Below, piece by piece: positions 1 through 9,465 of a stretch of 20,944 bases of DNA (within the stretch, counting starts at the first letter, position 1; the number at the start of each line of letters is the position of its first letter). Both the position numbers and the translations under genes were made by a program. Location: positions 1 to 20,944 of IMG/VR virus record IMGVR_UViG_3300044956_000163; one strand, given 5' to 3'. Source of the DNA: a virus. The notes under the pieces were generated by a model. The model did not search any database, was not told the origin of the DNA, and saw only the letters and a list, made by a program, of their open reading frames with translations.

Positions 1-3000
1 TATTATCCAGGTGATCCTCAAACTACATCAACTTCTAGATATAAAGATGCATATCGTTTAATTCAGCAAAATAAACAAGAAATTATTGATGGCGCTTATG
101 CACAAATAATAATTGATTTTCCATCTTTTGTAAATCCAAATGAAACTAAGTGCAAAAGAGATATTGAATATTTCATTGATGCAGTTTCTTTAGATGTTGT
201 ACAGGGTGGTGGTAACGTATATTCTCGTAAGTTTGTTCAGCAATATTTTGTAGATGCAAGTACTCCATTACCTAATGGTTTACTCGGAGAAGAAGGTCCA
301 TCTGTTTCTGCATTTACTAAAGCTCGTAACCTAATGAAGGCAGCTCTTGCCAACCAACTTACAATTAAAGATCTTACCATTACTGCTGGTAAAGCAAACT
401 ATAATGGAACTGGTTTGACTATTGCAAACACAGATGCAGTATCTTGTGCTGATGTTCAATTAGCAATTGATACCCTTTCTTTCTTAATTACTTCAAGAAT
501 TGCTGCAGGTAATCTTACAGGATTACCTGCAGAATCATTTGGGTCTTCGCCAGCAGGAGAAACTAAGTGTAAGCGAGATATTGCATATATTGTTGATTCG
601 ATTGCTCAGGATATTTTCTGGGGTGGTAATGAATTTACGGTAGGTTCAGTTAGAGAGTATTTTACTCAAGCAGGTACACCAATTCCAAATGGTCTTGTTG
701 GCGAAATTGCACAATCTGTTGCTGCATTTAATAAAGCAAGAGAATGGTGTAAGCGAGCAATTACCAATCAACTTTACGCTAAGAATTTAAATATATCTAC
801 TGGACCTGCTGTTGCTAGTGGGTCAGGTGGAAATATTTCATATACGCAATCTGGAAATGGAGCAATTTGCATTGATGTTCAATCAACGGTAGATTCTTTG
901 TTTTCTATTGTAACTAGTGTTATAAATGCTGGTAATATTAATGCGCTTCCAACAGTAGACAATGGCGATTGGGATTGTGCTAATGTAAGACGAACTATTG
1001 ATACTTTAGTTAATATTATTAATAGTTCTCTTCTTGCTGGTAATTTAAATAATTTGCCAGTTAGAAATATTGGTCCATGGTCTCAAGTAAGTGATGCAAG
1101 TAAGTGTAAGCGTGATATTGGATATATTGTAGAAGCTATTACATCTGATTTGAAATTGGGTGGAAATATAAACACTATTAATGCCGCTGAATCATATTAC
1201 ACTGGTACTCAATTAGATTATATTGAAAATGAAAAGTTAGAAACTCTTGATGCATATCGTTATGTAAGAGATTTGGCGATTTCTGCAATGAGAAATCATA
1301 ACACCTACATTTCTAATGCATCTACAACTAACGGATCTTCGATTGTAACTATTCCAAGCACAGTTGGTCTTGCAATCGGCATGAAGGTTCGCAGCGTTGC
1401 AGCAATTCCAACGTCTTCATCAAGTACAATTACATATACAACAAATATTCCTACCACTGCATATATTAAAAAAATTGGTGATGGCTTAAACGGTCTCGCT
1501 ACAAATAAAATTCAACTTGGTACTCAAGGAAGCAAATTTGATATTGGATCAAATGTTAATGCTACCGCTACTTCCACTGGAGTTAATTTATATGTTGAAT
1601 TAACTCAAGGAGTTTGGAGTACAGAATTAGCTCCATCAACTGATTTTAGTATAACTCAAGATTATAATTACCTTACTCCTGGAGATATTGCAACTGGTGC
1701 TCCTGGTGGAGAATGTGCTAGTGTTGCAAGCACGCTCGTTAATTATTATCAAATTTTATCTACTGTTATTAACAGTGGAGTTGGGTCGGTTCCTAGAGTT
1801 GCATCAACTTTAAATACATCTGGTCTTGCACAAAGAGCTACTCTATTTTCTCTCACTGAGTTTGATAGCAATGGAATTCCCACAACTAACCCACACCAGC
1901 TTGAAACAGGAACACCAATTCGTCTTGTACCAAGAGCAAAAAGTGGGGTTAATGTAGACAAGAGAGTAATTCGTTTACCAAAAGGATTTGATACAAATAC
2001 AATTTACTATGTAATTGCTCCTGGCAGAAAAACCGATCCTTATGATTATTCTAATATTGGATTATTTAATGGTTCTAATCAACAGAATTTATTACTCGCA
2101 ACCAGTTCAGAAAATGCTGCTGCAGGTATTTACATCTATTCGTCCGAAACAGATGGAATTGATTCAAATGTAGAAATTGATGTCTATCAATACATTCTTG
2201 ATTTAAACTATGACTTACATCAGTATAAAACAAAAATTGTTGTGGGATCTTCTTCAATTCTTGAAACTGACAGACCACACGTATTTGATAAACCATCTAC
2301 TAATGTAACTCCACAATTAGTGTTTTTCCGTATAGGATCTGATATTGTAGGATCTTCACTACCTACACTATCATCAACATTTGGTGGCGCAACTATTTCT
2401 AGCAAAACACTTTTTTATGTTCGTTACGTTAGTAGCACAAGATTTACAATTCACGAAACATTTGCAAATGCTCGTGATAATATCAATCCAATCTCTTTCC
2501 AAACAGTAATTGGCCAACCAGTAATTAACCCAACAAACCAAACAGGAAGCGGTCCAGAATTCTACACATTTGCTGATAAGCGTAGATCACCACTTAGATA
2601 CGATCCTAAAATTGGCGTCTCACCCACAGATGGTTGCTGGTATATAGAAACTCTGTCTACTGGAAACACTATTATTCCTAGAATAAAGCAGTCAGATTAT
2701 GCTGGAAGATTGAGAACAACTGATTCTTATTTTGAAAGAATTGAAGACAACAGAACAAAAGAGGATAGAATCTATCGTCTGCGTTATGTAGTACCTAAAA
2801 ATCTTAAGACAGTTCGTGATCCTATCAGAGGATTTGTACTTAAAATTCGCACAGATGAAAAGAGAAGATTACTACCACAAAAAATTCTTCTCAAACCAAC
2901 TTCAACAGGTGCAGATACAGCAACTCTGCTTGCTCCTGTATCAGGAGAGCGTCTTGGGTTATCCTTACAAGAGCAAATTACGCTCAATCCAAACTTCTCT

Positions 3001-6000
3001 TCTACATACGATCCATCACCATTTGGTAATCCAAAAAGATTGGAAACAAATGCAAAGGTAGCATTTACTGTTCAATCTGCTAGAAAAGTTTTGCTCAATG
3101 GCAAAAATTATCTACAGTTGAATGTTTTTGATATTGGTATTGATGCGGAAGCTTACAAAACCAAGATCTTTACAACTGTTAAAATTTCTTCGCCAGAAGG
3201 AGGTAATGGATTTTTTGTAGCAAGCGTAATAAATTCAAACAACACCAACAGAGTAACATGGGCAGGTAATTGTTCTGGCACTGCTTATGTGCACGGATAC
3301 TTTGCATATGAAAACGAATACTATATGATTCTGAAGGATTTCACTGGAAATTCTTTCATTGATTATTATGCAGCAACACCTACCGTTTTCACCCAAGGTT
3401 CTGTAACTGCAACTTTGCTTGACAAACCTAACAGTGGTAGATCTGATATTATTAATAATCCATATGTTGTTGAGGGTGCGAATGTTTACACCTTAACTCC
3501 TGGCGATAGAGTTAACGATGACAATGGTGTTTCTTACACCATCGCTGAAGTAGAAGATGTTCCTGATATTCATAACACATTCTACATCTTTGATATTAAT
3601 ACGATTCGCAGAAGAATTTCTGGTCAGCAAGATGGCATTTACTACTTAACTTGTATTCGTGGCGACATCAGCCCATATCCTACTGGATCTGGTGTTGGTA
3701 TAAACTTCAGAAACTTTAAGTTCTCGCAACCAGTTTCTAAACTTTATCCTGAGTTCTACAAGAACGATCCAGAGTGGTATAAGGGTGTTGATATTTCAAC
3801 CACAACGCTATCCGATCCGCCTCCAACTGTATCTACTGCTGACAACTATGTACATGGTTTGGTCACAGTTAATGATGCTAAGAATAGTTTAACTAAGGAA
3901 TTGATTCTTGATTTTATTCAAGATCCTGGTACTGGTGGATATACTTTCTCTGGAGATTCTTCAATTAAAGCACAGTCAGGAACTGCATCTGCTGGTTCGG
4001 AAAGCAGAAAAATTCCTATTAATGGAAATTCTTTATATCCAACAGAAGGAAAACTTTATGTAGAACTTCGCAGACCATCGATTGCTCGTGCAGGTAACCA
4101 CACGTTTGAGTATCTTGGTTTTGGTCCTGGTAACTATTCTACAGGTCTTCCTGCCCGTCAGGAAATTGTTCTCACGGATGTTCAAGATTTTTACTCCCAA
4201 GCAAAAAAACAGGATGCTGGAATTGTTTTCTACACTGGTTTAAACTCTAATGGAGATCTTTATATTGGTAATAGAAAAATTAATGCTATTACTGGAGAAG
4301 AAACATTCTTAGAATCTGCAAAACTTGTAGAATCTTCTGATGAAATTGATCCAATTGATGGACTAGTAACTACCTTTGACACTGCAGTTACCTTTAATGA
4401 AATTATTACAGTAAATGGTTCAGAAGGAAAAGCAGAAAGTTTCTTCAATGCTCCAATCGTTATCAACAACACCACATCATTTGGATCTGTTGAGAACTTT
4501 CCATCACTTAAAATTGTTACGGGAGAAGGTACAATTATTGGATATGATCCTTATTTAGAAATCAATATTTCTCAACAAAAAACTGGTGATATTATTTTAC
4601 ATCAAGGTAGAATTCAAACATCAGTAGTTGATTTCAATCCAAGAGGATTGCAAGATTATCAGATAATGACTGCGTTATCTAATAGAACTCCTGATCTTAC
4701 AAATACATTTGGTATTTCAACTAGTGGACCATCACAGTTACAAAACACTAATTTTGGTAGTAAATTCCCACTTGTATCAGGATTAATTCAACTCAAAGGT
4801 GATCAAACACTCTTTACTGGTTCTTTGGGATGGATTTATGCTAACGATTATATTCGCATTGAAAATCGTTCTGGTACCATCGGTGGTTTTACTTTCAATC
4901 CTCAAATTATTGGCATTCAAGGTGCTGCGACGGGCACCACTGTACGTTTAAACTGGAATCTTGGTATTACAAACAATTCACTAAACATTACATCATCTTC
5001 ACAAATTCGTATCACTGGTGCTTCTGGTTCTCTCGGTTCTATTAATGGAGTGTGGCCTGTCTACAGTACAAGTCAATCGCCATTTAATGGTGCTAATAAT
5101 TTTGTAACGATTATTGTTAATAGCAATCTTCCTCAATTTACTGGTATTCCACTACCTAACAATGGTTATCCAGTTGATTCAGTAACACAACCAGGTATTG
5201 TAATTGAAAAATCTAAATCTGCATTCAAAGAGTTTGGAGTTCTTGGTTCTGAATCGATTAGAACCGAAACTGAGACAATTGGTGATTACAAGGTTGGTAT
5301 TAACACCGTTGCTCGTTCTGCACATTCTGCATATCAAACTGCATTCGTTGATGCTTCTACGACTCCAAGAGCAAACTTAGATGTTGTTGGTACTGGATTT
5401 ATCAGTGGTAAGAAGATTCTTTCTTATCTCACTCAAACTGGAACTAATAAGACCGAAACTAATCGAGATGATGCTTTCGTGGTTGGTGGTGATAGTGCAA
5501 ATCCACTTACTGCTGCAGCAACTTTAAGAATTGCTACTACGAATAATGGCAGAGTAGGTATTAATGTAAATAATGCAAATCTCGATAGAACCTTAGTCGT
5601 TAGCGGAAATGGTAGAATTACTGGTGATTTTAAATTCGAATCTGATATCGAGGTAAATGGTGGTGATATTACAACTACGAACGCAGTATTTAACATTGCT
5701 AATCAACCAACTGCATTAACATTTGATGCTGGTGCATGGGCAACTACGGTAAATCTGTTTAATAGTGCCACTGCATCACAAACAATTAATATTGGTACAT
5801 CAGCAACTAATACTGGTAATTTAAATATTCATAGTAATATTTACAACTCTACTGTAAATATTGCTACAGCACCACAAATTACAAATCCATCTACACCAAC
5901 TCAACCGCCATCGTCTTTAATTACATTTGGTGGTGCTATTAACAATCAATCTCAAAGTATTTTTAGAGTAAGAAACTATCAAACTGTTCTCGATGGTATT

Positions 6001-8367
6001 TTAGAAATTAAGGGAGATCAAATTGCGGCGACAACTCCTAATAAAAAGTTTATCATGTTCCCATCTAATTTGACTTCTATTAAAATTGCTCCTACTGCTG
6101 GAGAAGTTGAAATTGGTGGATCTGTGGGAACAACTTTACTGCGTAATGGATTGAAAGTTAACAACAAAGCAATTTTTGAGAGTGATATTGAACAAAATGG
6201 TGGATTCCGAAATTCTAGCGTTGGTGTAACAAGAAACACTTTTGGAACAATTAAAATTTCGAAAGTTTCTAGAACAGGAAACACAGCAACAGTAACAACT
6301 ACGCTTAATCACAATTTAAGTACTAATAATCAAGTTAGAATTCTTTGCAGTAATAGTCAATTTACAACTATTGGCACCGTGTCGATTACTGTTTCATCTC
6401 TAACAGAATTTACTTATCAAACTACTGGAACTGGAACAATTACACAGCAAACTGCAACAGGAACAGTAATATTACCAAATGTTGGTAAATCACATAGTCA
6501 AGGATCATTGACTGGAATTGGTGGTGCTACATCAACTCTTTTAAATGTTGATTATTATGAATATATTGAAAATATTGCATCTAGTCAAAATATTTCTGGA
6601 TTAGTAACAATTACAAGTCCTAACACTGCTACAAAACTAATAATCTCAGATAATACTTTAGTTCCTGGAAACGCAATTATTTTCACAAGTGTTGGTAATT
6701 TTACTGGAGTAAATACGGCAACAACATATTATGTGTTGAATGCAGATACAAACGGTGTCACACTTTCAACAACTTCTGGTGGTATACCAATTACTGTTAA
6801 TTATACTAGTGGAACTACATCTCCAGGAACTGCTGCTGTTAGGCTTAAGAATACACTTATAGATCCGATTGGTAGTTCAGCAGTTAGTTCTACAACCACA
6901 ACTATTCCGATCAATAATCCTGATGGATTGAATCAAATCGGTATTTATTTATTAATTAATACTGAAATAGTTAGAACCACAAATTTACCTTCAACGGTTA
7001 CTCCTTATACAGTTGAAGTTGAAAGAGGAGTTGATGGCACAGCGCCAATTGCACATCAACCAAGCGATAAAATTGTAAGATTAATAAAAACAGAGAATGC
7101 ATCTTATATTTTCCCTGCTGCTGTTGGTGATTTGATAACAAATATAAATTTAGCCGAATTTAGTGGCGCTTTTAAAATAAATGATATTTTAAGAATTGAT
7201 AAAAATACTTCATCTGAAGAATTTGTTACTATTACAACCATTAACGAATCTGATGCACAAACATTTTCTATTAACAACGGTGGGTCGGGTGCATCTAAGC
7301 AAGTTACATTTAATGTTATAACAACCACTGGAAATACAGATATTTTAGGTGATGTAACGATTGGTTATGATGATGGAACATTATCAAGCACATCAAGTTT
7401 AGTATCTGGAAAAATTGTAACTGGTGGCGGAAACTTAAAAGTACATAATTCCATAGAATTAAGTGGAAATACATCTACAACAATACCAGAAAAACAGTAT
7501 TTTGTAATTACTAATGGATCATCCCCTCGTCTTTATGTAGATTCTAACACAGGAAATACCAGATTATATAATGGTGCTAATTTCCAAGTGTTTAAGGACT
7601 CCTTCTTTGCTTCAGGAACATTTGATAAATCTAGAGTTGATGTAGCAAGCGATATAGCATTTGAAATTCTTGGATCTTCTGGAAATACTAAATTATCTGG
7701 AACATTAACTATTGGTGATGATTTTACAATTAAAAATGGATTGAGTGGGACAAGTACTATCAAGATGGATGCTCAATTGGGCACAACTGTTATTGGATTA
7801 CCTTTAACTGCTGCTGCGAATGGGGCTACATTAACTTTAAATGCTACATATAGCACAACAGCTCCTGCTGCTACTACTGTATTTTCAATTGAAAATCTTG
7901 GCATAAGTAATAATAAACCATTTAGAATTAGATTAGATGGTTCTATAGAGGCATTTGGCATTGATAATTATTACACAAAGAATGGCGGAAGAAGAACAGA
8001 ATTTATTGCCGCAACAAGCGGTGAAGTTGCTCAGAGATTAAAACCAAATATTCAGTATTTGGTAAGACCAAATGGTAATTTAATTTTAAATCTACCTTTA
8101 GCAAGTGATTGTGTAACGGGAGATATTGTTAGAATTATTGATATTCAAGGAAACTTGAATTATGATATTGCATTAAAAATTAGATCAGAACCTGGCACTA
8201 ATATTCAAAAATCTCAAGGTGGAACAAACTCATATTCTGGCGGAGAATTGATTGTTAACACACCTAATGCAGGATTTGGACTTATGTTTGTTGGCGATTC
8301 TGATTCTAAAAGTCCTTCTACTGCTATACCTAGTGATAACAGAGGTTGGTGGTTAGTGGAGGTATAA
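1..8367 (+). CDS. Giant virion structural / tail fibre protein (5' end missing)
   Basis: The reading frame is open from base 1, so the gene starts upstream; the ATG at 334 is internal. At least 2788 residues are present. Order seen: Cys-centred helical repeats (about 142-1803); a middle region with ERIEDNRTKEDRIYRLRY (about 2737) and LYVELRRPSIARAGNHTFEY followed by GPGNYSTG and NSNGDLYIGN (about 4054-4275); Ser/Thr/Asn/Gly-rich beta-type repeats (about 5200-6200) such as TINIGTSATNTGNLNI; three small beta modules (about 6253-7083); and a C-terminal domain ending PNAGFGLMFVG...RGWWLVEV. From memory, the middle and C-terminal signatures occur in very large structural proteins of T4-like cyanophages, which supports a virion surface or tail role. 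The exact position in the particle cannot be told. Local GC falls from about 40% in the middle to about 30% in the last third, suggesting a mosaic history. The stop lies just before the next gene's start. Confidence 0.9.
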   Translation, partial: YYPGDPQTTSTSRYKDAYRLIQQNKQEIIDGAYAQIIIDFPSFVNPNETKCKRDIEYFIDAVSLDVVQGGGNVYSRKFVQQYFVDASTPLPNGLLGEEGPSVSAFTKARNLMKAALANQLTIKDLTITAGKANYNGTGLTIANTDAVSCADVQLAIDTLSFLITSRIAAGNLTGLPAESFGSSPAGETKCKRDIAYIVDSIAQDIFWGGNEFTVGSVREYFTQAGTPIPNGLVGEIAQSVAAFNKAREWCKRAITNQLYAKNLNISTGPAVASGSGGNISYTQSGNGAICIDVQSTVDSLFSIVTSVINAGNINALPTVDNGDWDCANVRRTIDTLVNIINSSLLAGNLNNLPVRNIGPWSQVSDASKCKRDIGYIVEAITSDLKLGGNINTINAAESYYTGTQLDYIENEKLETLDAYRYVRDLAISAMRNHNTYISNASTTNGSSIVTIPSTVGLAIGMKVRSVAAIPTSSSSTITYTTNIPTTAYIKKIGDGLNGLATNKIQLGTQGSKFDIGSNVNATATSTGVNLYVELTQGVWSTELAPSTDFSITQDYNYLTPGDIATGAPGGECASVASTLVNYYQILSTVINSGVGSVPRVASTLNTSGLAQRATLFSLTEFDSNGIPTTNPHQLETGTPIRLVPRAKSGVNVDKRVIRLPKGFDTNTIYYVIAPGRKTDPYDYSNIGLFNGSNQQNLLLATSSENAAAGIYIYSSETDGIDSNVEIDVYQYILDLNYDLHQYKTKIVVGSSSILETDRPHVFDKPSTNVTPQLVFFRIGSDIVGSSLPTLSSTFGGATISSKTLFYVRYVSSTRFTIHETFANARDNINPISFQTVIGQPVINPTNQTGSGPEFYTFADKRRSPLRYDPKIGVSPTDGCWYIETLSTGNTIIPRIKQSDYAGRLRTTDSYFERIEDNRTKEDRIYRLRYVVPKNLKTVRDPIRGFVLKIRTDEKRRLLPQKILLKPTSTGADTATLLAPVSGERLGLSLQEQITLNPNFSSTYDPSPFGNPKRLETNAKVAFTVQSARKVLLNGKNYLQLNVFDIGIDAEAYKTKIFTTVKISSPEGGNGFFVASVINSNNTNRVTWAGNCSGTAYVHGYFAYENEYYMILKDFTGNSFIDYYAATPTVFTQGSVTATLLDKPNSGRSDIINNPYVVEGANVYTLTPGDRVNDDNGVSYTIAEVEDVPDIHNTFYIFDINTIRRRISGQQDGIYYLTCIRGDISPYPTGSGVGINFRNFKFSQPVSKLYPEFYKNDPEWYKGVDISTTTLSDPPPTVSTADNYVHGLVTVNDAKNSLTKELILDFIQDPGTGGYTFSGDSSIKAQSGTASAGSESRKIPINGNSLYPTEGKLYVELRRPSIARAGNHTFEYLGFGPGNYSTGLPARQEIVLTDVQDFYSQAKKQDAGIVFYTGLNSNGDLYIGNRKINAITGEETFLESAKLVESSDEIDPIDGLVTTFDTAVTFNEIITVNGSEGKAESFFNAPIVINNTTSFGSVENFPSLKIVTGEGTIIGYDPYLEINISQQKTGDIILHQGRIQTSVVDFNPRGLQDYQIMTALSNRTPDLTNTFGISTSGPSQLQNTNFGSKFPLVSGLIQLKGDQTLFTGSLGWIYANDYIRIENRSGTIGGFTFNPQIIGIQGAATGTTVRLNWNLGITNNSLNITSSSQIRITGASGSLGSINGVWPVYSTSQSPFNGANNFVTIIVNSNLPQFTGIPLPNNGYPVDSVTQPGIVIEKSKSAFKEFGVLGSESIRTETETIGDYKVGINTVARSAHSAYQTAFVDASTTPRANLDVVGTGFISGKKILSYLTQTGTNKTETNRDDAFVVGGDSANPLTAAATLRIATTNNGRVGINVNNANLDRTLVVSGNGRITGDFKFESDIEVNGGDITTTNAVFNIANQPTALTFDAGAWATTVNLFNSATASQTINIGTSATNTGNLNIHSNIYNSTVNIATAPQITNPSTPTQPPSSLITFGGAINNQSQSIFRVRNYQTVLDGILEIKGDQIAATTPNKKFIMFPSNLTSIKIAPTAGEVEIGGSVGTTLLRNGLKVNNKAIFESDIEQNGGFRNSSVGVTRNTFGTIKISKVSRTGNTATVTTTLNHNLSTNNQVRILCSNSQFTTIGTVSITVSSLTEFTYQTTGTGTITQQTATGTVILPNVGKSHSQGSLTGIGGATSTLLNVDYYEYIENIASSQNISGLVTITSPNTATKLIISDNTLVPGNAIIFTSVGNFTGVNTATTYYVLNADTNGVTLSTTSGGIPITVNYTSGTTSPGTAAVRLKNTLIDPIGSSAVSSTTTTIPINNPDGLNQIGIYLLINTEIVRTTNLPSTVTPYTVEVERGVDGTAPIAHQPSDKIVRLIKTENASYIFPAAVGDLITNINLAEFSGAFKINDILRIDKNTSSEEFVTITTINESDAQTFSINNGGSGASKQVTFNVITTTGNTDILGDVTIGYDDGTLSSTSSLVSGKIVTGGGNLKVHNSIELSGNTSTTIPEKQYFVITNGSSPRLYVDSNTGNTRLYNGANFQVFKDSFFASGTFDKSRVDVASDIAFEILGSSGNTKLSGTLTIGDDFTIKNGLSGTSTIKMDAQLGTTVIGLPLTAAANGATLTLNATYSTTAPAATTVFSIENLGISNNKPFRIRLDGSIEAFGIDNYYTKNGGRRTEFIAATSGEVAQRLKPNIQYLVRPNGNLILNLPLASDCVTGDIVRIIDIQGNLNYDIALKIRSEPGTNIQKSQGGTNSYSGGELIVNTPNAGFGLMFVGDSDSKSPSTAIPSDNRGWWLVEV
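142..1290 (+). repeat. CKRDI-type protein repeats in the giant structural protein
   Basis: Two clear copies of about 72 residues lie at 142-360 and 559-774, and a diverged third starts at 1096. Each opens with (E/A)(T/S)KCKRDI.Y..(D/E)A or a close variant, followed by a D...GGN turn. Copies one and two continue with ..YF..A.TP.PNGL.GE...SV.AF.KAR and end NQL. The third keeps the opening but then diverges into a YYTG...LETLDAYRYVRDLAISAMRN ending. The pattern suggests helical bundle units. I recall similar Cys-Arg-Asp repeats in cyanomyovirus structural proteins. Confidence 0.8.
445..1803 (+). repeat. C..V..T(I/V)D.L protein repeats interleaved with the CKRDI repeats
   Basis: Four shorter related segments start at about 445, 868, 976 and 1714. 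Each begins with Cys-x-x-Val (CADVQ, CIDVQ, CANVR, CASVA), continues with a helix of the type ..(T/A)(I/V)D(T/S)L...I.S.(I/L).AGN, and ends near (L/V)P. Copies two and three are in near-direct tandem. They alternate with the CKRDI-type units, so the N-terminal part of the protein is a composite helical repeat array. The fourth copy is the most diverged. Confidence 0.7.
8358..8362 (+). promoter_or_regulatory. Ribosome binding site that sets the start at 8370
   Basis: GGAGG ends seven bases before the ATG at 8370 and lies inside the last codons of the giant gene. An in-frame ATG at 8346 lies upstream of this site and has no comparable signal. The ATG at 8370 is therefore the preferred start, and translation is probably coupled to the preceding gene. 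Confidence 0.85.
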
Positions 8368-8369
8368 AC

Positions 8370-9464
8370 ATGGCATTTGCAGATGCAACAAAATATGGAA
8401 AACTTAAATCCTTATCTGGATATCCAGTAGGAACAATTATTCCTTGGTCTGGATTAGAAGAAACTATTCCTACTGGATGGAGAATTTGCTCGGGTGCTTT
8501 TTTAAATGTCACTGATTATCCTAAATTGTATAATTCTATAGGAAATACTTATGGAGGCACACCTGGATCTACTTTTGGATTGCCAAATCTTCCTGGTAAT
8601 GGAATAATAGATATTTTTGTGGGGCATTATAAATATTTGCAAAGAACAACTCCTACTTATGGACCAGGATCATCAAATGATAATCCTATGGACGGATTGC
8701 CTACTGCTCCTTGGACACCAAATCCAACTCTATCACGAAATAACGACCCATATTGGAATCAAGTTGGTGGCGCAAATTCCGGAAATTCTGGATCTGGTGC
8801 TGGAAATCCAACTCCTTCTACAATTGATTTGGTGGGTGTGAGAAGTAATGCCACTCCTGGTTTAAGTGCTATTGTTAGTGGACTTGCATTAACACCTGGA
8901 ACTTTGCAAAGGGCATATAGTGTTTTACCTAGAAAACTTGGAGACGGGCATATTCCAGTGCATACTCATTCAATAACTACCAGCGGAGAAATATCACATG
9001 TACAAAGCCTTGCCACATTCCGTGACTATGCACGCACTTGGAGATATAATGGATGTGACGAGAGCATAGACCGTGAAAATGATGCCAAAACAACTGTGGG
9101 GTTTAGAAATACCACGACTGGCAATCATTATGTTGCTGGAGGCGGATCAACTACAACAACCACTGAACTACCTGGGAGTGGATTTTCGGACGGTGACATG
9201 CTCGCTCACGTGGGCGGTCGTAAAAATTTTCACACCAGTATAAATGCTCCAATTAGAACTTGGGATTCTACGGGTGGACATGATCATGGATCAAATACTA
9301 TTACATTTACTAGTGCTTTATCAGTAAAAGCTACAAATACATACACAGATATTGTTTCTAGCGATGTAATTATTGATAATAGTCCTGGACTTGACGCAGG
9401 AACCATAAATATGACTAGCGCCTGTCCATCTTTAACAATGTTGTTTATAATTAAAGCATTCTAA
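8370..9464 (+). CDS. Tail collar-domain short tail fibre / tail tip protein
   Basis: The product is 364 aa. The N-terminal 80 residues fit the phage tail collar domain family (as in T4 gp12 and microcystin-dependent proteins): YPVGTIIPWSG....IPTGWRICSG..LN.TDYP.LYN.IG..YGG.....F.LPNL. A Gly/Pro/Ser/Asn-rich section follows. Two HxH motifs are present, H198-T-H200 and H304-D-H306. In T4 gp12 and gp37 such motifs bind metal ions in the trimeric fibre tip; metal binding here is inferred. The protein ends SLTMLFIIKAF, a hydrophobic strand shared in form with the next two genes. It probably trimerises and acts as an adhesin or distal fibre. Start chosen by the GGAGG at 8358. The next gene begins one base after the stop. 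Confidence 0.9.
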   Translation: MAFADATKYGKLKSLSGYPVGTIIPWSGLEETIPTGWRICSGAFLNVTDYPKLYNSIGNTYGGTPGSTFGLPNLPGNGIIDIFVGHYKYLQRTTPTYGPGSSNDNPMDGLPTAPWTPNPTLSRNNDPYWNQVGGANSGNSGSGAGNPTPSTIDLVGVRSNATPGLSAIVSGLALTPGTLQRAYSVLPRKLGDGHIPVHTHSITTSGEISHVQSLATFRDYARTWRYNGCDESIDRENDAKTTVGFRNTTTGNHYVAGGGSTTTTTELPGSGFSDGDMLAHVGGRKNFHTSINAPIRTWDSTGGHDHGSNTITFTSALSVKATNTYTDIVSSDVIIDNSPGLDAGTINMTSACPSLTMLFIIKAF

Positions 9465-9465
9465 T

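Noticed and set aside
334-336. ATG at 334 as the start of the giant gene
   Set aside because: The frame is open to base 1 and the upstream residues form the first CKRDI-type repeat copy, so the gene begins outside the window.
8346-8369. Upstream ATG for the first collar protein
   Set aside because: It sits inside the giant gene before the GGAGG at 8358; the ATG at 8370 is correctly spaced to that site.
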